From: Candidatus Omnitrophota bacterium
GTDB lineage: Bacteria > Omnitrophota > Gorgyraeia > Gorgyraeales > Gorgyraeaceae
Direction of reading: 5' to 3'
DNA: 35,167 nucleotides
NCBI GenBank assembly: GCA_018824145.1
Contig: JAHJHC010000077.1
Location: 1-35,167, forward strand
Shown here: positions 25,419-33,578 of the stretch, one piece after another
Numbering within the stretch: position 1 is the first letter of the stretch
Layout of the letters: the number at the start of each line of letters is the position of its first letter
Translations under genes and position numbers: made by a program
Notes under the pieces: generated by a model
Told to the model about the DNA's origin: nothing
Database searches by the model: none
Seen by the model: the letters and a program-made list of their open reading frames with translations, nothing else

Positions 25419-25477
25419 GCCCTGTACCGGAGCGAACACTATATTAAGATAAGAGAATTTAGCGACTGGTACAGGGC
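25419..25477 (+). other. inverted repeat that includes the 5' end of tRNA-Val
   Basis: GCCCTGTACC (25419-25428) is the exact reverse complement of GGTACAGGGC (25468-25477). The last four bases of the second arm are the first four of tRNA-Val. In the precursor this stem would compete with the acceptor stem, so it could affect 5' maturation by RNase P. Confidence 0.6.
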
Positions 25478-25550
25478 GATTAGCTCAGTTGGTTAGAGTG
25501 CTGCCCTCACATGGCAGAGGTCACTGGTTCAAATCCAGTATCGCCCACCA
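25474..25550 (+). tRNA. tRNA-Val (CAC anticodon)
   Basis: This is a complete 77-base cloverleaf. The acceptor arm GGGCGAT pairs with ATCGCCC. The D-arm contains AGCTCAGTTGGTTAGAG, the anticodon stem CTGCC/GGCAG encloses CTCACAT (anticodon CAC, reading GTG), the T-arm has GGTTCAAATCC, and CCA is encoded. It is probably co-transcribed with the upstream CAU tRNA. Confidence 0.95.
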
Positions 25551-25618
25551 TCCTACGCTCAAATAGGGCGAATCTTCGAAGTATGCTTCGGATGGCAGGC
25601 CATTAATTATAACGAATA
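25548..25618 (+). repeat. tRNA-trailer module 2: hairpin plus conserved tail
   Basis: The architecture matches module 1. CCATCC begins at the tRNA CCA and pairs with GGATGG, with an inner hairpin CGAAG-TATG-CTTCG at 25578-25591. The tail at 25592-25618 matches 25383-25409 at 26 of 27 positions. It ends 22 bases before the zinc-ribbon gene start. Confidence 0.72.
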
Positions 25619-25640
25619 GTAGATAATAAGGAGTATATAT

Positions 25641-26378
25641 TTGAATCAGGCAAAGACGATTAAGGAACAGATTGGTTTTTTGATAGAGCTTCAGGTAATA
25701 GATAAGGAAATTTATGTATTAACCGCAGAAAAGACGGGTATACCTGGAAAGATCAAGGCTATGGAGCAGGCATTGGAGACTAAAAAATCAGGTATTAAAC
25801 AGGCGGAGGAAAAATTAAAGAGTTTACAGGTATCGTTGAAAGATAAAGAAGTAACGTTGCAACAAAAAGAAGAGCAGATTAAAAAATTACAGGTGCAGCT
25901 TTATCAACTTAAAACCAATAAAGAATATTCTACAATGCTCTCAGAGATAGAAGGGATAAAGGCAGATAATTCTCTTATCGAAGAAGAGATGATAAAATTC
26001 ATGGATGAGATTGATCTGGCTAAAAAGAAAATAGCAGAAGAAAAAGAATTGTTCAAGAAAGAAGAGGCGGGAACTCAAAAGGAAAAGGATGAGATGAAGA
26101 CGCGAGATAGAGAGATTGATGCGCGTCTTTCAGGACTTTTTGCTCAAAGAGAGAAAATTGCCCCCAATATCGAAAAGCAGATTCTGTCGAGATATGAAAA
26201 AGTTCTTAAAAATAAAGACGGCCTTGCTATTGTGCCGGTAGAGCATAATGCATGCGGGGGGTGTCATATGAACCTTCCGCCGCAGGTTGTCAGTGAGGCG
26301 AAACTTAAAGAGGATATTATTGTATGTGGGAGTTGCAGTAGAATCCTCTATGTAGATGACAATGTCGAAATCGATTGA
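25641..26378 (+). CDS. coiled-coil protein with C4-type zinc ribbon
   Basis: The 245-residue protein starts at TTG with AAGGAG 7 bases upstream. Residues about 10-180 are a long antiparallel coiled coil rich in Glu, Lys and Gln, including the conserved LYQLKTNKEYSTMLSEIEG. The C-terminus is a zinc ribbon with CGGCHMNLPPQ and VCGSCSRILY supplying four Cys. This is the C4-type zinc-ribbon family found beside NIF3-like and RNase H genes in several phyla. A nucleic-acid role is suspected but not established. It overlaps the RNase H gene by about 20 bases. Confidence 0.92.
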   Translation: MNQAKTIKEQIGFLIELQVIDKEIYVLTAEKTGIPGKIKAMEQALETKKSGIKQAEEKLKSLQVSLKDKEVTLQQKEEQIKKLQVQLYQLKTNKEYSTMLSEIEGIKADNSLIEEEMIKFMDEIDLAKKKIAEEKELFKKEEAGTQKEKDEMKTRDREIDARLSGLFAQREKIAPNIEKQILSRYEKVLKNKDGLAIVPVEHNACGGCHMNLPPQVVSEAKLKEDIIVCGSCSRILYVDDNVEID

Positions 26379-26790
26379 AATCTTTATAGACGGTGCATCA
26401 AGAGGGAACCCTGGCCCTTCAGGCGTAGGAATCGTATTCTTCGATAATAACGGCAATGTTGTAAAAAAATTATTTAAATTTATAGGAAATACAACAAATA
26501 ATATTGCCGAATACACCTCTCTCATTTATGCATTGCAAGAGGCGCTTATAGATAGATATGAAATTGTTACAATAAAGTCTGACAGTGAATTATTGACAAG
26601 ACAACTTAGGGGCGAATATAAAGTAAAAAATGAAAATCTAAGGACTTTTTATGAACAATTTTTGCATCTTTTGCGCGGTTTCACTGAACTCAAAGTGATT
26701 TCTATTGATAGGAAAGATAATTCTGTAGCAGATAAACTCGCTAATAAAGCGATTGATTCACGGATCGATAGTTCATTAAAAACTGAATAG
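26356..26790 (+). CDS. rnhA: ribonuclease HI family protein
   Basis: The 144-residue single-domain enzyme removes RNA from RNA-DNA hybrids. The catalytic carboxylates are visible in FIDGASRGNPGP (Asp), NIAEYTSLIYAL (Glu), IKSDSELL (Asp) and the C-terminal RKDNSVADKLANKA (Asp). The GASRGNPGPSG signature places it in the RNase HI branch that often accompanies C4 zinc-ribbon proteins. The start overlaps the preceding gene; ATG 26356 or 26362 are both possible, without a clear ribosome binding site, so translation is probably coupled. Its stop codon ends at the base before the RNase P RNA. Confidence 0.92.
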   Translation: MTMSKSIEIFIDGASRGNPGPSGVGIVFFDNNGNVVKKLFKFIGNTTNNIAEYTSLIYALQEALIDRYEIVTIKSDSELLTRQLRGEYKVKNENLRTFYEQFLHLLRGFTELKVISIDRKDNSVADKLANKAIDSRIDSSLKTE

Positions 26791-27172
26791 GCGCAGGTTG
26801 GATAGTCGCCTCCGCCCAAGGCGGGGGAGGAAAGTCCGGGCTCCACAGGGCAGTGTAGCGGGTAACACCCGTCCCCACCACAAAACGTTGGTGGGAGGAT
26901 TTAGAGCCACAGAGACGAGTCAGGACAGAACCGCAGATTATACGATAAAAATGTCTTGATTGACATAATATTTGTATTATCTACGGTTCTGTCCTGGGTG
27001 AAACGAGGTAATCTCTACGCGGAGCAAAACCAGATAGGTCTCGCTAAGAAGAGTGGCCCGTTCGAAATAGCGAGATGGGTAGGTTGCTTGATCCTGACAG
27101 TAATGTCAGGTATTAGATAGATGACTATCGCCCATTTATATGGGTACAGAACCCGGCTTATAGGCCTGCGTC
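26791..27172 (+). ncRNA. rnpB: RNase P RNA (type A)
   Basis: The P1 stem pairs GCGCAGG at the start with CCTGCGT at the end. The universally conserved GAGGAAAGTCCGGGCTCC near the 5' end and ACAGAACCCGGCTTA near the 3' end form the P4 catalytic helix. AACGAGGTAATCTC provides the L15 GGU that pairs with the tRNA CCA end. Length of about 382 bases is normal. The P12 arm (26921-26996) is a long hairpin with a perfect 13-bp base. The RNA begins right after the RNase H stop. A weak TTGATT at 26753 might supply its own promoter. No clear terminator is seen before 27208. Confidence 0.95.
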
Positions 27173-27207
27173 ATATTCATAATTCCTTCCACACCTCCCT
27201 CCGCCAC

Positions 27208-27235
27208 TTGATTTCTCCAGAATATATGATATATT
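27208..27235 (+). promoter_or_regulatory. possible promoter for a leaderless transcript
   Basis: TTGATT (27208-27213) and TATATT (27230-27235) are separated by 16 bases. Only 7 bases lie between the -10 element and the ATG at 27243, so start of transcription and translation would almost coincide. The match is weaker than the other promoters here. Confidence 0.4.
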
Positions 27236-27242
27236 TTGACAT

Positions 27243-28199
27243 ATGCGTGTGATATTGAATATGTTAGTGATTTTGTTTTTTTCAGCGACTACCCTTTGTG
27301 CTGATACTATAATTATGCGGGACAAAAGGATTATTAAAGGATTGGTCGTTGATGAATATGTGGATAGTATTGTATTGAGCACTGTTGATGGTGAGAAGGA
27401 TATTTTTAGAAGGGATATTGAAAATATCGAATACGATCTGCCAGAGCAGAATTTTGTGCAGCTTGGAAAGGCATGCGATGCTAAAGGATGGCACGATAAG
27501 GCAGCGGATTATTACAAGAAAGCGCTGGACTTGAATCCTGATTATCATGAGGCAAGAAATGCATATCACGCTAGCTACACAAAGATGTGGCACAAGAAAG
27601 AAAAAACAGTAAAAAAAGAGATCGAATACCGTAACATTGTGCGGGATTGGTGGGAAAATAAGGAAAAGCCAGGTTCTTTAACAGCCAGGGACGAAGTAGC
27701 TTTATTGAAAAAAACATTAGGTCTTTCTCTATTAGAGAGAGATGGCTTCTTTGTAGTAGATGAGGTAATGCCTTTTTCCAGTGCCAAAAGGGCAGAAATC
27801 GATAAAGGAGATATTTTGGTAGGTATATGGGGAAAGGTGGTTAGTTATGCAAATATGGAGGATGTGATAGGCGAATTATTAGGCCCTAAGTATTCTGAGG
27901 TAAATATACTGTTGGAGAAACAAATTTCCGTGCCTATACGGGATAACGATGACAACTTATATAAAGAACTCGGTGTTCTTTTAGAATTCGAATACGAAGG
28001 TCTTGTGATAAGGGATGTTACAGTTGGAAAGAGAGGGGAATCAGCTGGTTTTAAAAAAGCGGATTTTGTAACGGCCATAGACGGAAATGTTACTAGATAT
28101 CTACCTCTGGCTAGCGTCATTGCGCTTATCAATAGGACAAGGAATAATAAGAATATCATTTTTTCTATAAGAAGAAATGTAAATCTAAGGAGACAGTGA
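27243..28199 (+). CDS. exported PDZ-domain protein with TPR-like segment
   Basis: The 318-residue protein has a signal peptide (about residues 1-19). A small beta domain (TIIMRDKRIIKGLVVDEY...) comes next, then a TPR-like helical pair (GWHDKAADYYKKALDLNPDYHEA). Two PDZ-like modules follow at about 165-230 (VDEVMPFSSAKRAEIDKGDILVGI) and 238-312 (VRDVTVGKRGESAGF-KADFVTAIDG). PDZ modules bind C-terminal or exposed peptide tails; no protease domain is present, so it is probably an adaptor in the periplasm. There is no Shine-Dalgarno sequence at the ATG. The stop overlaps the start of the HAMP-protein gene. Confidence 0.8.
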   Translation: MRVILNMLVILFFSATTLCADTIIMRDKRIIKGLVVDEYVDSIVLSTVDGEKDIFRRDIENIEYDLPEQNFVQLGKACDAKGWHDKAADYYKKALDLNPDYHEARNAYHASYTKMWHKKEKTVKKEIEYRNIVRDWWENKEKPGSLTARDEVALLKKTLGLSLLERDGFFVVDEVMPFSSAKRAEIDKGDILVGIWGKVVSYANMEDVIGELLGPKYSEVNILLEKQISVPIRDNDDNLYKELGVLLEFEYEGLVIRDVTVGKRGESAGFKKADFVTAIDGNVTRYLPLASVIALINRTRNNKNIIFSIRRNVNLRRQ

Positions 28200-28801
28200 T
28201 GGCAGCGGAACTACTTTTTAGGAGAAGGCGGTATATAATAAAGAAAGGTTTCCAGCTTAGGTATATAGGTATAATCTTTGCGGTAGCACTACTATCTTCT
28301 ATGGTTACAGGGTATACGGTATTTACGACTGGCTGGAGCTTGCTGGGTGAGAAACTCGCAAACGTTTATCCTCAAGGAAGACTTTTGGGGGTACTTCAGA
28401 CTACAAACTTGACGTTAGTCAAAAATCTTTTATTAAGTTCGCCTTTGATTTTTATCTTAGGGCTTTTGTTTTCTCATAAAATAGCAGGCCCGATATTTAG
28501 GATTGAGAAAACTCTTGATGATATTGCCAAAGGTAATCTGGCGCTAAGGGTCAGGCTTAGGAGAGGCGATGAACTCGGGGATCTTGCCGATATAATAAAT
28601 GCAATGATAGAAAAGCTTAATAATACTGTAAAGTTAGATAAAATGGTGAGTTCGAAAATACAAAAAGATTTAGACGCCATAAGAAAAATAATCTCCAGTC
28701 AATCTTATGATCGTACCATGCTAGAGGCCTCCATAAACGATTTGCAATCAAATATAAATGAGCTCAACTCTTCTCTTAATAAGTGGGACACTGGTTCGTG
28801 A
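28199..28801 (+). CDS. two-TM HAMP-domain protein without output domain
   Basis: The 200-residue protein has an arginine-rich N-terminus, two membrane segments (about 22-42 and 73-93) flanking a small periplasmic loop, a HAMP domain with the conserved Pro and Glu (AGPIFRIEKTLDDIAKGNL...GDELGDLADIINAM), and a C-terminal coiled coil. It lacks kinase, cyclase or methyl-accepting signalling domains, so it may pass a signal by coiled-coil contact. I use the ATG at 28199 because AAGGAG lies 6 bases upstream; a GTG one codon earlier is possible. It is coupled to the PDZ protein gene, suggesting a shared envelope-sensing role. Confidence 0.83.
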   Translation: MAAELLFRRRRYIIKKGFQLRYIGIIFAVALLSSMVTGYTVFTTGWSLLGEKLANVYPQGRLLGVLQTTNLTLVKNLLLSSPLIFILGLLFSHKIAGPIFRIEKTLDDIAKGNLALRVRLRRGDELGDLADIINAMIEKLNNTVKLDKMVSSKIQKDLDAIRKIISSQSYDRTMLEASINDLQSNINELNSSLNKWDTGS

Positions 28802-28845
28802 TTTTATGGCCTTTGTCCTTTACAATTCAATAGTACTAAAAACTC

Positions 28846-28874
28846 TTGAAATATCTCGCTATTTATGGTATAAA
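28846..28874 (+). promoter_or_regulatory. sigma-70-type promoter of the YLDPG cassette
   Basis: TTGAAA (28846-28851) and TATAAA (28869-28874) are separated by 17 bases. Transcription would begin near 28881, about 46 bases before the ATG at 28927. Confidence 0.75.
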
Positions 28875-28926
28875 AACTCGCAGGAGTGAACCTAAATTAA
28901 ACAAATCGGATAAATCAGATATATCT

Positions 28927-29148
28927 ATGTGTTACAAGAAGAAAACTTTTATTGTTTTTGGTACACTTTTTTACTTAATCATCTCTCCATCACCTGCTTG
29001 GGCTTATCTGGATCCTGGTGCAGGAAGTTATTTTTTTCAGATTTTTATCAGTTTCCTGTTGGCCGCTTTTTTTGTCGCCAAGGTATACTGGGAAAATCTA
29101 AAAAACTTCATCAGGAATAAGTTTTTTCGTCGAAAGAATAACAAGTGA
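28927..29148 (+). CDS. small YLDPG membrane protein
   Basis: The 73-residue protein has a signal peptide expected to be cut after AWA (residue 26), leaving the mature N-terminus YLDPGAGSYFFQ, then one membrane segment (about 35-50) and a strongly basic tail. From memory, small proteins starting YLDPGxGS recur next to methyltransferase and sulfatase-like genes; their function is not known to me. I use the ATG at 28927; the frame extends back to the promoter but has no better start. It overlaps the methyltransferase gene by 4 bases, so the two are translationally coupled. Confidence 0.72.
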   Translation: MCYKKKTFIVFGTLFYLIISPSPAWAYLDPGAGSYFFQIFISFLLAAFFVAKVYWENLKNFIRNKFFRRKNNK

Positions 29149-30527
29149 ATCATACGATTAATCCTATTCCAAGTTCTTTTCGCGATCCGAGTGGATTTTT
29201 GTTTGTCCAGAACCAGACTCTTTACCGTGCTATAACCAATTTCTACAAAGAAGATTACGATTTTCTCATGGAGTCAGGTTTATATCAAGATCTGATCGAA
29301 GAAGAACTGCTTATTTCTCATCGGGAAGTTGAGAATGTTTCTCAAGAAAATAGTTTTTATAAGATTATACAGCCAGAGAAGATTCCGTTTATTTCGTATT
29401 CGTATGAATGGACATTCAGTCAGCTTAAAGATGCCGCGCTTCTTACCCTTGCCATACAAAAAAAAGCTCTTGCATATGGCATGACTCTCAAAGACTGCAG
29501 CGCATATAATATACAATTCCGAAACGGCAAATGCATTTTTATTGATACACTCTCTTTTGAACGATACCAACCAGGGACTCCGTGGGTTGCCTACCTGCAG
29601 TTTTGTCAACATTTTCTTGCCCCCCTGGCGTTAATGGCTTATACCGACATTCGTCTCAACCAATTAATCAAGATTTATACCAATGGAATACCTCTTGACC
29701 TAGCACGTTGCCTCTTACCAGTATATACTTATGTGATCAGTTCTTTATTGATGCATATTCATATGCATGCTAGATTCCAAGAAAAATATTCAACTAAAAG
29801 AATAAATCGACATAAATTTTTTATGGGTTTGAATTCTTTCAGAGGGCTTATTGATAGTCTTGAAGGTGGTATAAAAAGACTCAGGGTCGGGAAACGTTCT
29901 TCACCATGGACACGGTATTATGAAACTAATCATTATTCTCCTATTGCGTTACAACATAAAAGCCAAATCGTTGCTGATTTCATAGAGAAAACCAGACCAC
30001 AGACTGTTTGGGATCTAGGCGCAAATACCGGGCTTTTCAGCACTATGGCAGCAAGCAGTGGTGCTCTTGTTATAGCGTTCGATGTCGAACCTGCTTGTAT
30101 TGAAGTGCTCTATCACCAATCGCGAGAGAGCAAGCAGATCAATCTTTTGCCCCTTGTGCTTGATATAACCAATCCTTCTCAGTCGTTGGGCTGGGCTCAT
30201 AAGGAGAGACTTTCTCTTGTAGAGCGTGGTCCGGCAGACTTTGTGTTAGCCTTGGCTCTTGTTCATCATCTTCGTATAGCAGGTAATATCCCGTTTAAAA
30301 ACATTGCAGCATTTTTCAGAAAGATTGCAAGGATTCTTGTCATTGAATTTATTCCTAAGAGTGAAGAAGAGGTGCAACGTCTTCTTACGGTGAGAGCTGA
30401 TATTTTTTCCGATTATTCCCGGGGACAGTTTGAAGAGGAGTTTAACAGGTATTTCCGTATTGAAGAAACGGTTCCTTTACGGGATTCACAAAGAATACTA
30501 TATTTAATGCACCGAAACAATGACTAG
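29145..30527 (+). CDS. SAM-dependent methyltransferase with kinase-like N-terminal region
   Basis: The 460-residue protein ends in a class I methyltransferase domain whose SAM-binding motif is VWDLGANTGLFS (288-299), followed by an acidic strand (IAFDVEP) and LALALVHHL. The N-terminal 250 residues hold GMTLKDCSAYNIQFRNGKCIFIDTLSFE (near residues 112-139 in two parts), which resembles the catalytic Asp-x4-Asn and metal Asp of kinase-like folds, here D117, N122 and the Asp of FIDT. The kinase resemblance is inference. The start is GTG overlapping the YLDPG gene, and the end overlaps the sulfatase-like gene. Glycan or lipid-linked substrates are likely from context but unproven. Confidence 0.82.
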   Translation: MNHTINPIPSSFRDPSGFLFVQNQTLYRAITNFYKEDYDFLMESGLYQDLIEEELLISHREVENVSQENSFYKIIQPEKIPFISYSYEWTFSQLKDAALLTLAIQKKALAYGMTLKDCSAYNIQFRNGKCIFIDTLSFERYQPGTPWVAYLQFCQHFLAPLALMAYTDIRLNQLIKIYTNGIPLDLARCLLPVYTYVISSLLMHIHMHARFQEKYSTKRINRHKFFMGLNSFRGLIDSLEGGIKRLRVGKRSSPWTRYYETNHYSPIALQHKSQIVADFIEKTRPQTVWDLGANTGLFSTMAASSGALVIAFDVEPACIEVLYHQSRESKQINLLPLVLDITNPSQSLGWAHKERLSLVERGPADFVLALALVHHLRIAGNIPFKNIAAFFRKIARILVIEFIPKSEEEVQRLLTVRADIFSDYSRGQFEEEFNRYFRIEETVPLRDSQRILYLMHRNND

Positions 30528-32334
30528 ATTTCCTACTGAAAAATGTCGTTTCGTCCTTATTGATAGTTGCCTTGCGATTCTTCCATTCCTCGTTATTTTT
30601 ATTTTAATTCCTACCACACTTTTCTTTGGTAATTTCATAGAATTTAAAAGCGATTATTTAAGTTTAGTCCCGCTATATTTACTTGTTGGGATATTATTCC
30701 TTTTTCTTTTTTTTATTTTGTATGCATTTCCATCGCATATTCGCAATAACATCTCTGGTTTGCTTTTCTGGACAGGGATTTTCATGCTGTTATCAGATCT
30801 ATGTTTTTCTGTAAAGTGGGATATGAAGGAAACAGACTATATAATCCATGAGCCGCTCTGGCAAATAATTGCTCAGTTTGTTTTAGTAGGGATTATCCTG
30901 TGGTGTGCATTCCGTTTTTCCCTATCGAGGGTAAAAAAAATTATAGTCCCCTTTGTAGCTTCTTTATTTATTGTTAATATTGTCGTTTTTACAGCTAACT
31001 ACTTTGTAAAAACAAAAAAACGTAATAGTATGCAATCATCACATACTCAATCAGTACAAAGAAATTCTATTCACAGTGCCATTGGCAATACATATCATAT
31101 TATCTTTGATGCTTACAGCAGCGATGAGTTTAATAAACTATTAGACGATAAAGAAGTCATCGGAAAATTGAGAGGATTTGTTTTTTATAAAAATACGTTT
31201 TCAAATTATATCACGACTGGTTTTTCGGTACCGAGTTTTCTTACTGGAACTTTTTATAGAGAAGACTATGCTCGATGGATGCTTCGTCCGTGTAGCGAAG
31301 GTATTTTTGAAGAGGTTGCAAAGGCTGGATGGAGCCTATGGCAATATATTCCCGATCAAAACTATAGTTGGCGTCACGAAAAAACACAGAACTCGATAAT
31401 CGGAAGTGAACTTCTCAATGAAAGTATTGTTAGGTTAAGAACATTCCGCTTGATAAAGTTTTCTAGTGTTCGAATCGCCCCAGTTATTTTACGAAAAGAA
31501 ACATTGTGTATCTTAGACCGGATACTTGGCTATTTATTTTTTCTTTTAAATCCATATGCAGTAGTCTATTATGGACTTTCTGAGTATAAACAAGGTGATT
31601 TAGGTAACATTTTGCAACAAGTGCCGATGTGCCGTCATTTTATTGAGCAGGAGTCGATCCAACAAGAGACAGGACGGTACGTATTTGCACATTTTATTTT
31701 TCCTCATCCTCCCATGGTGTGGGATTCTGAATGCAATTTTGTACAGGAGTCTAGTTATAGCGAACAATGTCTTTGTGCAGCGAAATTTATTTTTAAGTTT
31801 ATACAAGTATTAAAAGATACGGGGCGATTTGATAATTCACTTATTGTTATTCATGGTGATCACGGAGAGGAGTCCGCTCTTTCTCTTAAGTTGCCAGCGC
31901 TTACGGTTCCCGATGAAATTTTAACAAAATTCAGTTCGGTAGGAATGGTGATATCGTCGGAGCAGTATTTAAATTATAGCCGTCCTTTTTTATTGATAAA
32001 ACAGCCGTTTTCTTCTGCAAAACCATTGGTTGTTTCTGATGTTCAGGTGCAGCTTGCAGACCTACCGGCTAGTATATATCATCTCCTTAGCATTGATCGG
32101 GAAACTGAGGAGGGAGAGTCACTTTTTAGAGTACGAAATACTTCCGACCGTGAAATTCATATGTTTGTGACCAGTAGAGAGAAACCGTTGAAAGTAGTGC
32201 ATATTTCGTTTACCTCCGATAAAGGCTGGCGGCTCTATCCCGATATTCCGCAACGTAAAAAGATAAACTTGGAAAAGAAAAATAACGAAAAAAATAAGAA
32301 TGATGGGGAATGGAGAATTAGAATTAAGAATTAA
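30520..32334 (+). CDS. membrane-anchored sulfatase/phosphotransferase-like protein
   Basis: The 604-residue protein has about five N-terminal membrane segments (residues 1-165) and a large extracytoplasmic alkaline-phosphatase-superfamily domain. Signatures are the metal-binding YHIIFDAYSSDE, NYITTGFSVPSFLTG with the likely Thr/Ser nucleophile, AHFIFPHPPMVWD, and VIHGDHGEES near residue 450. The layout recalls phosphoethanolamine and phosphoglycerol transferases (EptA, LtaS type) and membrane sulfatases. It probably decorates a surface glycan on the periplasmic side. It is the third gene of the overlapping cassette. The extreme C-terminus is low-complexity Lys/Asn sequence. Confidence 0.83.
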   Translation: MTRFPTEKCRFVLIDSCLAILPFLVIFILIPTTLFFGNFIEFKSDYLSLVPLYLLVGILFLFLFFILYAFPSHIRNNISGLLFWTGIFMLLSDLCFSVKWDMKETDYIIHEPLWQIIAQFVLVGIILWCAFRFSLSRVKKIIVPFVASLFIVNIVVFTANYFVKTKKRNSMQSSHTQSVQRNSIHSAIGNTYHIIFDAYSSDEFNKLLDDKEVIGKLRGFVFYKNTFSNYITTGFSVPSFLTGTFYREDYARWMLRPCSEGIFEEVAKAGWSLWQYIPDQNYSWRHEKTQNSIIGSELLNESIVRLRTFRLIKFSSVRIAPVILRKETLCILDRILGYLFFLLNPYAVVYYGLSEYKQGDLGNILQQVPMCRHFIEQESIQQETGRYVFAHFIFPHPPMVWDSECNFVQESSYSEQCLCAAKFIFKFIQVLKDTGRFDNSLIVIHGDHGEESALSLKLPALTVPDEILTKFSSVGMVISSEQYLNYSRPFLLIKQPFSSAKPLVVSDVQVQLADLPASIYHLLSIDRETEEGESLFRVRNTSDREIHMFVTSREKPLKVVHISFTSDKGWRLYPDIPQRKKINLEKKNNEKNKNDGEWRIRIKN

Positions 32335-32383
32335 GGACAGTTCTTGCATAGAATTAGGCATGATTCTGGCCCCTAATCCAATA

Positions 32384-32412
32384 TTGACAACATCTGGATT
32401 CTTTGTTATACT
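32384..32412 (+). promoter_or_regulatory. near-consensus promoter giving a near-leaderless transcript
   Basis: TTGACA (32384-32389) and TATACT (32407-32412) are separated by 17 bases, with TG just before the -10 (extended -10). Only 11 bases lie between the -10 element and the ATG at 32424, so the leader should be about 5 bases. There is no Shine-Dalgarno sequence. Confidence 0.82.
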
Positions 32413-32423
32413 GACAAGCACTT

Positions 32424-33578
32424 ATGCGCATATGTCATGTTATTACGAAGCCGGAACTTGGTGGCGCTCAGCTTACAACGCTACATATTCTTTCCAGACT
32501 CCCCAAAGATAAATACGATGTATCTGTCATTACCTCACCCAAAGGAATGCTTGGTCCTGAATTTAGTAATTTACAAAGAGTAAAATCTTATTTCTTGCCA
32601 TTCTTCACCCGTCCTATAAATCCCCTATATGATATATTTGCATTTATTGCTATATATTATATATATAGCAGGGATAGATATTTTTTAGTTCATACGCATA
32701 GTTCTAAGGCTGGAATTATTGGCCGCTGGGCAGCTCGCGTAGCCAAGATACCTGTAATTATACATACTGTACATGGTTGGTCTTTTAACGATTATCAGCC
32801 ATTGATCTTAAAGAAGCTCTATATATTCTTAGAAAAAGTGACTGCAAGGTTTACAACAAAGATTATTTGCGTCTCAGAAAGAGATATAGAGACAGGGTTA
32901 AGATATAAAATAGCTCCGAAAGACAAATTTGTATTTATAAAATACGGCATATTGCTTTCAGAGTTTAGAAAGGGAAGAAAAGAGGCTGATAATCTATTGC
33001 AGAAAAAAAAGGAATTAGGTATTTTTAATAATGACCCTATAGTAGGTATGATCTCCTGCCTTAAGCCCCAGAAGTCCCCTATGGATTTCATTAAGGCGTC
33101 TTTGGAGATTTATAAAAGGAGGCCTGATGTAAATTTTTTGCTGATCGGCGACGGGGCTTTAAAGACAAAATGTAAAAGACTATTATCTGATACATCTTTG
33201 AATGGGAAATTTATCTTTGCCGGATGGCGGAGGGATATTTCAAGTATTCTGGATGTTTTGGATGTAGTAGTCCTTACAAGTAAATGGGAGGGCATGCCTA
33301 TTTCTATAATAGAGGCTTTTTGTAAAGGATGTCCTGTCGTCGCTACGGACGTAGGCGGTACGTCTGAACTTGTGAAAGATGGGGTTACAGGGTATCTTAC
33401 CCGGCCAGGCTCATATAAAGAAATAGCTGGAAAGGTCTTGAGGATTCTTGAGGATAGGGCATGTTTTAGTAAGATGAAGGAAGAAGCTTCTTTATCAATA
33501 GACGATTCCTTTGGTGTAGGAAGAATGGTGAAGGAGATAGAAGAATTATATTGCAATACTAAAAGGACTTCCTTGTGA
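32424..33578 (+). CDS. GT4-family glycosyltransferase
   Basis: The 384-residue protein is a cytosolic GT-B glycosyltransferase of family 4. The N-terminal Rossmann half begins [16 protein letters not shown] and includes [15 protein letters not shown] and HTVHGWSF. The donor-binding half carries [20 protein letters not shown], and the E-x7-E motif in [32 protein letters not shown]. It probably adds a sugar to a lipid-linked polysaccharide intermediate together with the WecA-like enzyme downstream. The start is firm because the conserved GT4 N-terminus begins at this ATG, yet there is no ribosome binding site and the promoter sits 11 bases upstream. Confidence 0.93.
   Translation: MRICHVITKPELGGAQLTTLHILSRLPKDKYDVSVITSPKGMLGPEFSNLQRVKSYFLPFFTRPINPLYDIFAFIAIYYIYSRDRYFLVHTHSSKAGIIGRWAARVAKIPVIIHTVHGWSFNDYQPLILKKLYIFLEKVTARFTTKIICVSERDIETGLRYKIAPKDKFVFIKYGILLSEFRKGRKEADNLLQKKKELGIFNNDPIVGMISCLKPQKSPMDFIKASLEIYKRRPDVNFLLIGDGALKTKCKRLLSDTSLNGKFIFAGWRRDISSILDVLDVVVLTSKWEGMPISIIEAFCKGCPVVATDVGGTSELVKDGVTGYLTRPGSYKEIAGKVLRILEDRACFSKMKEEASLSIDDSFGVGRMVKEIEELYCNTKRTSL

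Noticed and set aside
25331-25618. Phage attachment sites or an integrated element at the tRNA genes
   Set aside because: No integrase or phage gene is present, and the duplicated segments are trailers rather than copies of the tRNA 3' half.
32300-32512. A 70-residue frame overlapping the start of the GT4 gene
   Set aside because: It spans the promoter and runs out of frame through the conserved GT4 N-terminus.
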